A DNA stretch of 8,655 nucleotides from Crenothrix polyspora (GTDB lineage: Bacteria > Pseudomonadota > Gammaproteobacteria > Methylococcales > Methylomonadaceae). Location: assembly GCA_945903675.1 (NCBI GenBank), contig CAMDOP010000129.1, positions 1 through 8,655 of the forward strand. Reading direction: 5' to 3'. Position numbers and translations under genes: made by a program. Positions 1 through 6,238 of this stretch are shown piece after piece; the first letter of the stretch is position 1; each line of letters opens with the position of its first letter. The notes below the pieces were generated by a model. It was not told the origin of the DNA and made no database searches. It saw only the letters and a list, made by a program, of their open reading frames with translations.

Positions 1-9
1 AATTCTAAA

Positions 10-36
10 GGCTCCGATCTGATCGGGGCCTTTTTT
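10..36 (+). terminator. Rho-independent terminator of an upstream unit
   Basis: A 10-bp stem (10-19 with 21-30, one G-U type pair, effectively a 3-base loop) is followed at once by six T residues (31-36). It ends a rightward transcript whose gene lies outside the window. The first nine bases are too few to say what that gene is. Confidence 0.85.
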
Positions 37-340
37 ATGCCTAACGGTTTTATTTTACGGTGTTATTCCTGCCCTGCCCTCTTCAATCTTGTCCTCAGTT
101 ATTTTTAACAATCTGTTGAATTAGTTACCCTATTAATTTTAATGGTGTTATTGTTAATAGCATTTAAGTATCAAATTACGCGGCGATGTGAGTCGGGTGT
201 GATCGAAAGTCTACTTTGTTCCAGCATCTTAGCTCTACAACACAATATTCCATAACTAAGCCAGTCCTTTGGTAAGTGGTTTATCTATTTTGAAATCGCC
301 CTCAACCCAGCTGGGATTCGGGGCCTTAACCATCTTACAT
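37..340. other. AT-rich intergenic region without a gene
   Basis: About 300 bases with no convincing coding frame. There is an 8-bp inverted repeat TTAACAAT/ATTGTTAA (105-112 and 150-157) in an AT-rich stretch, and a perfect 10-bp palindrome CCCAGCTGGG at 306-315, shortly before the lipoprotein gene. No -35/-10 pair with good spacing stood out. The promoter of the lipoprotein gene should lie here, but I cannot place it. Confidence 0.5.
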
Positions 341-355
341 TTAGGACTAAATGAC

Positions 356-859
356 ATGAAAAAAACTTTAACTAAAGCACTATTGATTGGCTTAACAATT
401 ATTTTTAGTGGCTGTGCCGTTCAAAAAGAACTAGTCCCAACTGGCGGTAGCCGAGCAGATGGAATAGTGAAACTTTCATATGAATATGGCTTATTTGAAG
501 CTCCTCAATTAAACGCACAACAAGGAGTAAATGCCGCAAAGCAACGATGCTCTTCTTGGGGATACAAAAATGCAGAGGCTTTTGGTGGCTCAACTAAATC
601 ATGTATTATGCCTACGAATAATGGATGTAATAGATGGTTGGTCAGTATTGAATATCAATGCACTGAATATACTTTAAACACAGCAACACAAATTTCACCC
701 CCCACAGCAGCACAACCATCAAATCCAACATTAATGCAAGCCTCACCTGCAAGCAATGCAAATGAGCGTATGACTTATATCAAAGAACTGAAAGACAAAG
801 GCCTGCTCAGTCAAGACGAATACGAGGCAAAGCGAAAAGAGATTCTTAAGGATTTGTAA
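356..859 (+). CDS. YecR-like lipoprotein with C-terminal SHOCT domain
   Basis: Probable lipid-anchored envelope protein of 167 residues. Seen: a Lys-rich start, a hydrophobic segment (about 8-17) and a lipobox ending in Cys20 (FSGC), so signal peptidase II processing is expected. The mature start CAVQKELVPTGGSRADG and the following part, with Cys65, Cys83, Cys91 and Cys102, match the YecR-like family; E. coli YecR is a small protein linked to the flagellar regulon. A Pro/Thr/Ala/Ser-rich linker (about 112-137) joins this to residues 138-167, which read as a SHOCT domain (YIKELKDKGLLSQDEYEAKR). Start choice: ATG 356 has AGGA (343-346) nine bases upstream and begins the signal peptide. An in-frame GTG at 269 would bury that signal behind 29 unlikely residues. 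Function unknown. The SHOCT extension is longer than the basic YecR form. Confidence 0.85.
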   Translation: MKKTLTKALLIGLTIIFSGCAVQKELVPTGGSRADGIVKLSYEYGLFEAPQLNAQQGVNAAKQRCSSWGYKNAEAFGGSTKSCIMPTNNGCNRWLVSIEYQCTEYTLNTATQISPPTAAQPSNPTLMQASPASNANERMTYIKELKDKGLLSQDEYEAKRKEILKDL

Positions 860-865
860 TTCTAG

Positions 866-1039
866 TTAGTTTTAGCTACTTTTGGTGTAGGAGCACTTAT
901 CGCTCAACTTATTTGGGCATTTATGTATAACAAATACTACACGCTAAAACTATTAGAAAAAGGTTATGTTTTTAGTGATTCACCGGAAGTAAACCAACAG
1001 ACCGCAAACGTACTTGGTGTTTCATTGAACAATAATTAA
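866..1039 (+). pseudogene. 5'-truncated remnant of a small membrane protein
   Basis: An open stretch in the same frame as the lipoprotein gene, starting straight after TAA-TTC-TAG (857-865). It encodes 57 residues: a hydrophobic helix (LVLATFGVGALIAQLIWAFM), then MYNKYYTLKLLEKGYVF and a polar tail ending at TAA 1037-1039. The composition and helix-plus-basic-tail layout look coding and resemble the C-terminal end of small DUF2628/HrgC-like membrane proteins (resemblance from memory, weak). There is no ATG, GTG or TTG before the helix. The only ATG (923) would give 37 residues and lose the membrane segment. I therefore call it a headless remnant, probably joined to the lipoprotein gene by a deletion. 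Readthrough from the lipoprotein would need suppression of two stops and is unlikely. Confidence 0.5.
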
Positions 1040-1086
1040 TTGAAAGAAATTCAACCGCGACGTGATAATTGACGTAAGGATATCTA

Positions 1087-1701
1087 ATGCAAAATTTATT
1101 TAATGAGTTTTCAGATAAAACCACAGTTGTTGTATCAGACGTGACTGAAAATGTAGAGTCAGCACCCAGTCCCATTTTCACCTCAATGAAGGGATTGGGC
1201 GGAAAAGCCACATCTGCCGCAAAACAAGCCGGTGCAAGTTTATCTAAAGGAGTCGAAGCAACAGGCAGTATGATTGTCGATGCATCGTCTTTTCTGACCA
1301 CTAATGCGGCGGGCATCCTTGAAGCAGGAGAACATTCAGCTAAACGAGTTGGGCAAGCGAGCCACGTTGTTGTTAATGCCGCAGGGAATGCAATTTCTAA
1401 AACGGCCAACTTCGCAAGTCAAAGCTTATCAACTATAGCTACTGCTGCACTCGACCAAAATGGCGACGGCGAACTTAACCAAGATGATTTAAAAATAGCT
1501 ACCGAAAAGTGTGTCGCTCTTGCTAAAGAAGCAGCTAAAGAAGCAGCAAAGGAAATTGCATCTTCTAGCTTAGCAAAGGATACCGCTTCAGCCGCCGCCG
1601 TTGGAGCAATTATTGCTATTCCAGTCCCACTGATTGGACCAATGGCTGGAGCGGCTATTGGTGCAACAATAGGTGCTTATAAGCATTTCACAAAAAAATA
1701 A
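1087..1701 (+). CDS. Hypothetical protein with EF-hand loop and glycine-zipper tail
   Basis: Unrecognised protein of 204 residues. Residues 36-120 are rich in Ala, Ser, Gly and Lys with an amphipathic-helix look. One EF-hand/dockerin-type calcium loop is visible (D123-x-N125-x-D127-G128 to D134; position 12 is Asp rather than the usual Glu). A repeated AKEAAKEAAKE helix follows (about 146-157). The C-terminal 30 residues form a hydrophobic hairpin-like segment with a Pro turn (IPVPLIGP) and glycine-zipper spacing (GAAIGATIGAY), ending in a short basic tail. There is no signal peptide. AAGGA at 1076-1080, six bases before ATG 1087, supports the start, and a strong terminator follows, so this is probably the last gene of its transcript. 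Membrane association or insertion is an inference from the tail; calcium binding is an inference from one loop. No enzymatic motif was seen. Confidence 0.75.
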   Translation: MQNLFNEFSDKTTVVVSDVTENVESAPSPIFTSMKGLGGKATSAAKQAGASLSKGVEATGSMIVDASSFLTTNAAGILEAGEHSAKRVGQASHVVVNAAGNAISKTANFASQSLSTIATAALDQNGDGELNQDDLKIATEKCVALAKEAAKEAAKEIASSSLAKDTASAAAVGAIIAIPVPLIGPMAGAAIGATIGAYKHFTKK

Positions 1702-1771
1702 ATCTTCCGAAAACAGCGTTTTATTTGAATTAAAGTCATCGACATAATTTAAAAAAGCACCAAGACAACCG

Positions 1772-1802
1772 GCCTCACATGAAAATGTGGGGCTTTTTTT
1801 TT
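1772..1802 (+). terminator. Rho-independent terminator after the EF-hand gene
   Basis: A 9-bp stem (1772-1780 with 1785-1793, one G-U pair) is capped by a GAAA tetraloop and followed by nine T residues (1794-1802). It lies 70 bases after the stop codon of the EF-hand/glycine-zipper gene. Confidence 0.92.
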
Positions 1803-1824
1803 ACCCTAAATTTAGGAGATACAC

Positions 1825-2001
1825 ATGCTAATCCTCAAAGATCCGCAACAACTCTAAGACATCACCGATCCCGACACACTCAAACTGCTCACCCTACGAC
1901 TTAATCAACTAGCTCCTGACCAATCTGGTCGACGATGTACGTTACCCAGATCCCGACCTATACCTTGTTATGAATTGTTGGAAGATCATGAATACTTATA
2001 A
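1825..2001 (+). pseudogene. Decayed gene of a conserved hypothetical family
   Basis: A good ribosome-binding site (AGGAG, 1814-1818) sits six bases before ATG 1825, but the frame reads ten codons (MLILKDPQQL) and stops at TAA 1855-1857. The same frame then continues open as DITDPDTLKLLTLRLNQLAPDQ, clearly coding in look. From about 1913 a second frame carries LTNLVDDVRYPDPDLYLV, while the first frame again gives YELLEDHEYL before TAA 1999-2001. From memory these pieces match, in order, a roughly 140-residue family of unknown function found on mobile elements (NLVDGxRYGDPDF, then a W/E-DHGGWYELV motif). The gene thus seems inactivated by a nonsense codon, an internal deletion and frameshifting. 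Family assignment is tentative; the broken frame is directly visible. Confidence 0.5.
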
Positions 2002-2125
2002 GAAAAATCCTTGTGAACAATTACGGTATTAGTGAAACAGCTTTTTCAGCACTCAGTCGCAGCTTAACTGCTATAGTTGGTTCATTGAGTAATAACGATG
2101 ACCCTGAGGTTGCTAAAAGGAGCCC

Positions 2126-2914
2126 ATGCATTATTTCAACCGTATAAGAACCCGCTATATTTTACATCGACATCCCATTAGCCATGACTTGTGGAAAAAG
2201 GTAAGCGATAGTTTGGATATATTGCACGGGATGACGGCTGTTGAAAAAGCACATCTACGTGAATTAATAACATTATTCATAAGCCAAAAGACATTCGTCG
2301 GCGCACAAGATATGGAGCTCACCGACTCCATGTGCGTTGTCATTGCAATTCAGGCGTGCTTACCAATACTGAAGCTTGGATTGAATTGTTTATCTGGTTG
2401 GCGAGAAATCATTGTTTACCCAAATGCCTTTATAGTTAACAGAGATGTAACCGATTCTTCCGGTGTTGTACATCATGAAAACAAGGTACTTATCGGTGAG
2501 TCCTGGACTCGAGGTCCTTTAATATTATCTTGGCACGATGTTGAAAAAGCTATGTCCGGCGCTCACAAAGGTTCCAATGTTGTGATTCATGAAATTGCAC
2601 ACAAATTGGATATCCTTAATGGATCTGCCAATGGCTTTCCACCTTTGCATAATGATATGGCGATAAAGGAGTGGTCCACCTCCTTAAGTGCCGCCTATGA
2701 CAGTTTGTGTCGGCGCCTGAATCACCATGACACCTGTTGCATTAATGCCTATGCCACAACAAATCCTGCTGAGTTTTTTGCGGTGATAACCGAATATTTC
2801 TTTTGTGCCCCAGACATTCTTAATACTCACTTCCCTGACATCTACAAACAGTTGCTACTTTATTATCGGCAAGATACTTTAATGAGGCGTCATGATTTCA
2901 GCGCCTTGAATTGA
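2126..2914 (+). CDS. mtfA: MtfA-type zinc metallopeptidase (peptidase M90)
   Basis: Cytoplasmic zinc peptidase of 262 residues, close to the 265 of E. coli MtfA. In E. coli MtfA binds and relieves the glucose repressor Mlc (DgsA), affecting ptsG expression, and has aminopeptidase activity. The zinc site is intact: HEIAH with His155, Glu156 and His159, and the third ligand Glu216 in NPAEFFAVITEYFF, equivalent to His149, Glu150, His153 and Glu212 of E. coli. Other family blocks are present: ELITLFISQK, ACLPILKLGLNCL, GWREIIVYP and GESWTRGPLILSW. ATG 2126 has GGAG (2119-2122) only three bases upstream, a short spacing, but the N-terminal length fits the family. No Mlc gene or PTS gene is in the window, so its target here is unknown. 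No clear terminator follows. Confidence 0.93.
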   Translation: MHYFNRIRTRYILHRHPISHDLWKKVSDSLDILHGMTAVEKAHLRELITLFISQKTFVGAQDMELTDSMCVVIAIQACLPILKLGLNCLSGWREIIVYPNAFIVNRDVTDSSGVVHHENKVLIGESWTRGPLILSWHDVEKAMSGAHKGSNVVIHEIAHKLDILNGSANGFPPLHNDMAIKEWSTSLSAAYDSLCRRLNHHDTCCINAYATTNPAEFFAVITEYFFCAPDILNTHFPDIYKQLLLYYRQDTLMRRHDFSALN

Positions 2915-2976
2915 CCATCAATAGCTACTTCGACTCCGCGTAAAACAGCCTTTTTAAAACATTTCCCTACCCCCTC

Positions 2977-3181
2977 CCGATTTTTGCCGCCCTGCCGCAA
3001 CGATGCCTTTAACCCCATGAATATCATGGGCCGTGGCGTTGCGGATCATCTGAAACGTCAACGAAACACTGAAGATATTGACGCAACGCCGGCACAATTT
3101 CGCCGCGATGTGACTTCGAAGAATGCCGCAACAAATAAATCGTATAAAAACAATGAGGTTGCGGCGTTGCCGATTTTTTGC
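2977..3181. repeat. Iteron-like repeat and nested dyad region (candidate origin)
   Basis: The roughly 350-base gap between mtfA and the next gene holds six copies of a motif close to CCGCAACGCC: plus strand at about 2995-3004, 3081-3090 and 3125-3132; minus strand at about 3036-3044, 3158-3165 and 3163-3171 (the last two overlap). Exact inverted pairs are CCGCAACG/CGTTGCGG (2995-3002, 3037-3044), enclosing CCCATGA-ATA-TCATGGG (3014-3030); GCAACGCCG/CGGCGTTGC (3083-3091, 3162-3170); and GCCGCAAC/GTTGCGGC (3125-3132, 3158-3165). CCGATTTTTGC-like boxes flank the array (2977-2987 and 3170-3181). Repeated protein-binding motifs plus cruciform-forming dyads beside replication-type genes suggest a replication origin or Rep operator. 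A REP/MITE-like palindromic element is the alternative. Confidence 0.5.
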
Positions 3182-3269
3182 ATGAGATGTAAGAAAAAAC
3201 ATTAACTTCACGCTCCGTCTTTTAATTCCAAGTAAAATAAAGCCATTGTCAATTCTGAAGAGCTTAATG

Positions 3270-4184
3270 ATGAAGAAAGTGCAACCCATCTCCGTAACCC
3301 TTGAAGAAGCCGTGGCTCGCTTGGTTAACTTGGATTATATCCCGACCGGCTTCAGTCTCGGTGACATGTCTGATGCCTTTTTGGAAGATGCTGAGGTCGC
3401 GTATCACAATGCCAAAGTAGATAAACTGTCAATAAAGGAGTTGATGCCCTACGCAATCCGCGTAGATATCTGCCGGGCCAGACTTGATCTTGCATCAAGT
3501 CTACTGGATCACATGAAACTGGAGCTTGAACATCCTGAAACATCGCTGTTAAAGGAATCGCCCGACAGTGTTAATTATGTGCGTTTAGAATTAAAAAGTG
3601 TCGCGAATTGGGCTGAAGAGCATTTTGGTATTTCAGTGCCTGATTGGTCTGGAGACGTTGCTGTAGAAGCTCATCCCAATGAACAGTTTGATTGGAAAGA
3701 TGTCACCATAAAGATCTACAAAGATTACAAAATTGGTTGTTTTGTCGGGAAAGATTTACGTATCACCTCACATTTTAGAAAAATTGGTCTGATGGGTGCC
3801 GCCAAAAATATACCCAATCATCAAGGTATTATTTTGATCGGCATGAGCCAGGGGCAACAAATCCCCAGGGCGTCCAGTCCAAAAGCCAATGAAAAAACGT
3901 CTGTAGCGAAAATAAGAAGTGCGCTTAAGAAGTTAACCGGTATCTCGAAAGATCCTTTTTATCCTATCAACGAATCAGACGGTTGGCGGCCAAAATTTAC
4001 ATTGGAAGACGATCAAAAGAATGCCGATCTGCGTGCCAAGAAAAGAGCAGTAAATCTCGAATACGATGATAAAAAATTCTATAGTGCAGCGGTTTCAGAT
4101 TATGAGGAAGCCGAAGAGCATAATACCAGACCGTTCGATAATGAAAATGATGACACTTCACAATGGTTAAGAGATAACAACTAA
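3270..4184 (+). CDS. Unrecognised element protein, possible replication/DNA-binding role
   Basis: Protein of 304 residues that I do not recognise. The N-terminal third is helical, from about residue 9 (VTLEEAVARL) through repeated charged and leucine-rich helices to about residue 95. The middle has a strand-rich stretch, VTIKIYKDYKIGCFVGKDLRI, then the segment IGLMGAAKNIPNHQGIIL. A basic part with KIRSALKKLTGI and DPFYPINESDGWRPKFTL follows, and a strongly acidic tail (EEAEEHNTRPFDNENDD) closes it. This layout could suit a DNA-binding initiator or regulator, but no standard motif was seen. GAAGAG (3257-3262) is seven bases before ATG 3270 and four before the adjacent ATG 3267; TTG 3246 has no ribosome-binding site. 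It lies directly downstream of the iteron-like region and upstream of the helicase, which is the only basis for suggesting a replication role. Confidence 0.75.
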   Translation: MKKVQPISVTLEEAVARLVNLDYIPTGFSLGDMSDAFLEDAEVAYHNAKVDKLSIKELMPYAIRVDICRARLDLASSLLDHMKLELEHPETSLLKESPDSVNYVRLELKSVANWAEEHFGISVPDWSGDVAVEAHPNEQFDWKDVTIKIYKDYKIGCFVGKDLRITSHFRKIGLMGAAKNIPNHQGIILIGMSQGQQIPRASSPKANEKTSVAKIRSALKKLTGISKDPFYPINESDGWRPKFTLEDDQKNADLRAKKRAVNLEYDDKKFYSAAVSDYEEAEEHNTRPFDNENDDTSQWLRDNN

Positions 4185-4185
4185 G

Positions 4186-4294
4186 GGTTACCAGTAACCT
4201 TGCTAGAGCTTCATTTTTTTTAAAAAACATTTATTTTATCTTATTGTTTTATATGAATTAAATTAACATTCCCTTTCCCTAAAGTTACCAGTAA
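4186..4294. promoter_or_regulatory. Paired palindromic boxes around an AT-rich promoter-like stretch
   Basis: The 11-base box GTTACCAGTAA occurs twice in direct orientation, at 4187-4197 and 4284-4294. Both contain the palindrome TTAC-CA-GTAA, and the first extends to GGTTACCAGTAACC (4186-4199). The boxes are 97 bases apart, close to nine helical turns, and flank a very AT-rich stretch (about 4208-4268) where a promoter could sit; I could not choose one -35/-10 pair. The arrangement suggests operator sites for a dimeric regulator acting on the helicase gene, possibly by looping. The first box could also be a weak stem after the preceding stop codon, but it has no adjoining T-run. Confidence 0.45.
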
Positions 4295-4368
4295 TGCCTC
4301 TATTACGAGGAGATGCAGATATTGATAACTTCCAAAGAGTTCTCGCATCTCCTGAAACCGCCGCTTGA
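4294..4368 (+). CDS. Possible 24-codon leader peptide upstream of the helicase
   Basis: ATG 4294 opens a 24-codon frame reading MPLLRGDADIDNFQRVLASP then ETAA, ending at TGA 4366-4368. The frame crosses the whole first leader hairpin (4308-4353), and its stop codon falls at the end of the upstream arm and loop of the second hairpin (4361-4377). This is the geometry expected of a translated leader that controls folding downstream. Against it: there is no clear ribosome-binding site before ATG 4294, and the frame is open back to 4267. It could therefore be a remnant of a larger lost gene rather than a functional leader. The peptide itself is not recognised. Confidence 0.3.
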   Translation: MPLLRGDADIDNFQRVLASPETAA

Positions 4369-4377
4369 AATAAGCGG
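4308..4377 (+). promoter_or_regulatory. Two-hairpin leader before the helicase gene
   Basis: The first hairpin pairs AGGAGATGC (4308-4316) with GCATCTCCT (4345-4353), nine perfect pairs around a 28-base loop. The second pairs CCGCTT (4361-4366) with AAGCGG (4372-4377) around GAAAT. Together they fill the 5' leader and end 28 bases before the preferred start codon 4406. Neither has a T-run, so they are not simple terminators. Attenuation, RNA-RNA pairing or messenger stabilisation are possible. Confidence 0.45.
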
Positions 4378-4405
4378 TATTTGAAATTAGGAAATGGAGA
4401 TCAAC

Positions 4406-5764
4406 ATGACCGATCCGATTAAGCTTTCTTCTTCAGAAGAAACACTTAATTCAGCTAATCAAGTCCCGCTTGATTCAGCAACAAACGTGGTTGAGTTAAA
4501 AACTAAAATCGCTGAATTGGCGGCGCTACATCCTCTTGAATATGATCTTGAGAGAAAGGCAACCGCAAAGCAATTTAATGTGCAAATCAAAACCCTAGAC
4601 ACTGAAGTAAAAGCTGCTAAGAAAGATCTAGAAAAACCACAATCTTCTTTTCTTGAAGCGGTCATTCCTTACGCTGATCCAATCGTACCGAGCGACTTGT
4701 TTGAAGAAATTCGTCAAGTCATTCATCAGCACATTATTCTTGATTTGCCTCAAGGATATAGTCTGACTTTATGGGCCACAATGACGTGGATGATGGATTG
4801 TTTTCAGGTAGCGCCCTTGGCAATTATTAACGCACCAGAAAAGGCGTGTGGTAAGACACAACTCTTAGAGATTATGGGCAGGATATGCTGCAGATCGATT
4901 CCGCTGTCAAATATGACAACTGCTTCGATGTTCAGAGTGACTGAGCAATATCAACCTACTTTACTGATCGATGAGGTTGATCTATTCATTAAAGAAAATA
5001 AAGAAATATTAGGACTGATCAATGCCGGCCATACACGCAGCAGTAGCTTCGTAATACGTATCGTGGGTGACAATCATGAGCCTAAATTCTTTAATGTCTT
5101 CGGCCCCAAATTGGTGGCCGGCATTGCCTTAGAAAAGCACTTGCCGGATTCAACGCTAAGTCGTGGGCTGATCATTAATATGCGTCGCAAACTGTCACAC
5201 GAAAGTGTCGTACGTCTTCGTCATGCAGACATTAAGAAATTCGAGGTGATTAAAGCAAAACTTGCTCGCTTCGCGCTCGATTATGCAGAGCAAGTGAGTC
5301 AAGCCCAACCTAAACTACCTGAATCGCTTTCTGATCGCGCTCAGGATAATTGGTCACCTTTGATGGCGATTGCGGAGTGTGCTGGAGAGACTTGGACATT
5401 GGCCGCTTATCATGCGGCACTGAAACTCTCTTCAACAGTCGACGAGTCTTTATCGATAGGGGCTGAATTATTGACCGATATCCGTACGCTATTTGAAACC
5501 AAAAATATTGAACGAATCAGTTCGGTGGATTTGATTTTAGCATTGGTCGATGATGAGGAAAGACCTTGGTTAACTTACAACAGAGGTAAACAAATTTCGC
5601 CTCGGCAGGTGGCCACGATTCTTAAAACATATGGAATACATTCAAAAACAGTGCGTATGCCATACAACAAAACACCGAAAGGCTATACAGCAGGCGAGTT
5701 TAAAGATGCGTTCACACGTTATTTGGCTGCGGACACTCGTTCGGCGGATGAGGGTGACTTTTAA
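4406..5764 (+). CDS. DUF3631-type P-loop helicase of a mobile element
   Basis: Protein of 452 residues with the DUF3631 ATPase/helicase module found in primase-helicases of phages, plasmids and integrative elements. The N-terminal 80 residues hold a coiled-coil-prone stretch and HPLEYDLERKATAKQFNV, typical of the linker before this module. The ATPase core has a Walker A of the PEKxCGKT type (about 143-151), Walker B LLIDEVD (about 186-192), a likely sensor segment near IRIVGDNHEPKFFNVFGPK and a downstream Arg in STLSRG (about 250-254). The C-terminal part looks like a winged-helix DNA-binding tail (ISPRQVATILKTYGI). There is no TOPRIM or other primase domain, so priming would have to come from elsewhere. 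Start choice: GGAG (4396-4399) is six bases before ATG 4406. The upstream ATG 4394 has AGGAA touching it, too close to serve. Family call is firm; exact role is inferred. Confidence 0.85.
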   Translation: MTDPIKLSSSEETLNSANQVPLDSATNVVELKTKIAELAALHPLEYDLERKATAKQFNVQIKTLDTEVKAAKKDLEKPQSSFLEAVIPYADPIVPSDLFEEIRQVIHQHIILDLPQGYSLTLWATMTWMMDCFQVAPLAIINAPEKACGKTQLLEIMGRICCRSIPLSNMTTASMFRVTEQYQPTLLIDEVDLFIKENKEILGLINAGHTRSSSFVIRIVGDNHEPKFFNVFGPKLVAGIALEKHLPDSTLSRGLIINMRRKLSHESVVRLRHADIKKFEVIKAKLARFALDYAEQVSQAQPKLPESLSDRAQDNWSPLMAIAECAGETWTLAAYHAALKLSSTVDESLSIGAELLTDIRTLFETKNIERISSVDLILALVDDEERPWLTYNRGKQISPRQVATILKTYGIHSKTVRMPYNKTPKGYTAGEFKDAFTRYLAADTRSADEGDF

Positions 5765-5834
5765 GAAAAGCTCTTAGGGTTAACTCATTCGATTTGAAAT
5801 TACATTTATTACAAACAATTTAGGACATAAAAAC

Positions 5835-6161
5835 ATGAAACAATTAAATACAACAAACACTATTATCACTCTTAACGATGGTTCAAAAGTATCAAAAAAC
5901 TTTTACGACATTATCAAAAATCATGCGATTGCTCGTTATGACTTTTTGAATCTTGAAGAAAATTACGATATTGATGAGATCTTAGGTGAAGATTTGGTCT
6001 TTATACTTAACACGAAGGCGGCCAGTAAAACCTTTGTAACCTTTATGACAATGGTTGAAAACGGTGAAGTGCCTTATGTCGAATCTTATACCTCATCTAA
6101 ATTCATGACTAATTTTGAACTAATGCCTATAGCCGCTGACGTCATCTTACTCAGAGCTTAG
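5835..6161 (+). CDS. Small hypothetical acidic protein
   Basis: Protein of 108 residues, not recognised. It is acidic in the middle (LEENYDIDEILGEDL), with alternating hydrophobic stretches (IITLNDGSKV; TFVTFMTMVENGEV) and no signal peptide or membrane segment. AGGA (5822-5825) lies nine bases before ATG 5835. It follows the helicase by 70 bases, on the same strand, and a strong hairpin stands 19 bases after its stop. The separate spacer suggests it may be expressed apart from the helicase. An accessory or regulatory role for the element is a guess from position only. Confidence 0.65.
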   Translation: MKQLNTTNTIITLNDGSKVSKNFYDIIKNHAIARYDFLNLEENYDIDEILGEDLVFILNTKAASKTFVTFMTMVENGEVPYVESYTSSKFMTNFELMPIAADVILLRA

Positions 6162-6180
6162 CTTAACTTTACTAACGTGG

Positions 6181-6200
6181 GCGCCGCAGTGATGCGGCGC
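6181..6200 (+). other. GNRA-capped GC-rich hairpin between two small genes
   Basis: GCGCCGCA (6181-6188) pairs perfectly with TGCGGCGC (6193-6200) around a GTGA tetraloop of the GNRA class. Only TCGCATTT follows, so the T-run for a standard terminator is poor. It may be a weak terminator or a 3' messenger-stabilising structure that sets different levels of the two small proteins. Confidence 0.6.
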
Positions 6201-6238
6201 TCGCATTTAATGCATATTCAATTTAAGGATAAATCATC

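Noticed and set aside
287..320. TTGAAA at 290-295 as a -35 box for the lipoprotein gene
   Set aside because: At 17 bases downstream the sequence is GGGATT, not a plausible -10 box, and no flagellar sigma-28 type promoter was seen either.
972..1409. 145-residue minus-strand frame opposite the EF-hand gene
   Set aside because: The plus strand has a good ribosome-binding site, a coherent EF-hand and hydrophobic tail, and a terminator. The minus frame is its shadow.
2984..3205. 73-residue plus-strand frame inside the repeat region
   Set aside because: It starts at TTG without a ribosome-binding site, its residues follow from the inverted repeats, and the minus-strand frame at 2954-3289 is equally open. 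Repeats explain the region better than a gene.
3207..3238. TTCACG/TAAAAT as a promoter for the 304-residue protein
   Set aside because: The spacer is 20 bases and the -35 match is poor, so I did not list it.
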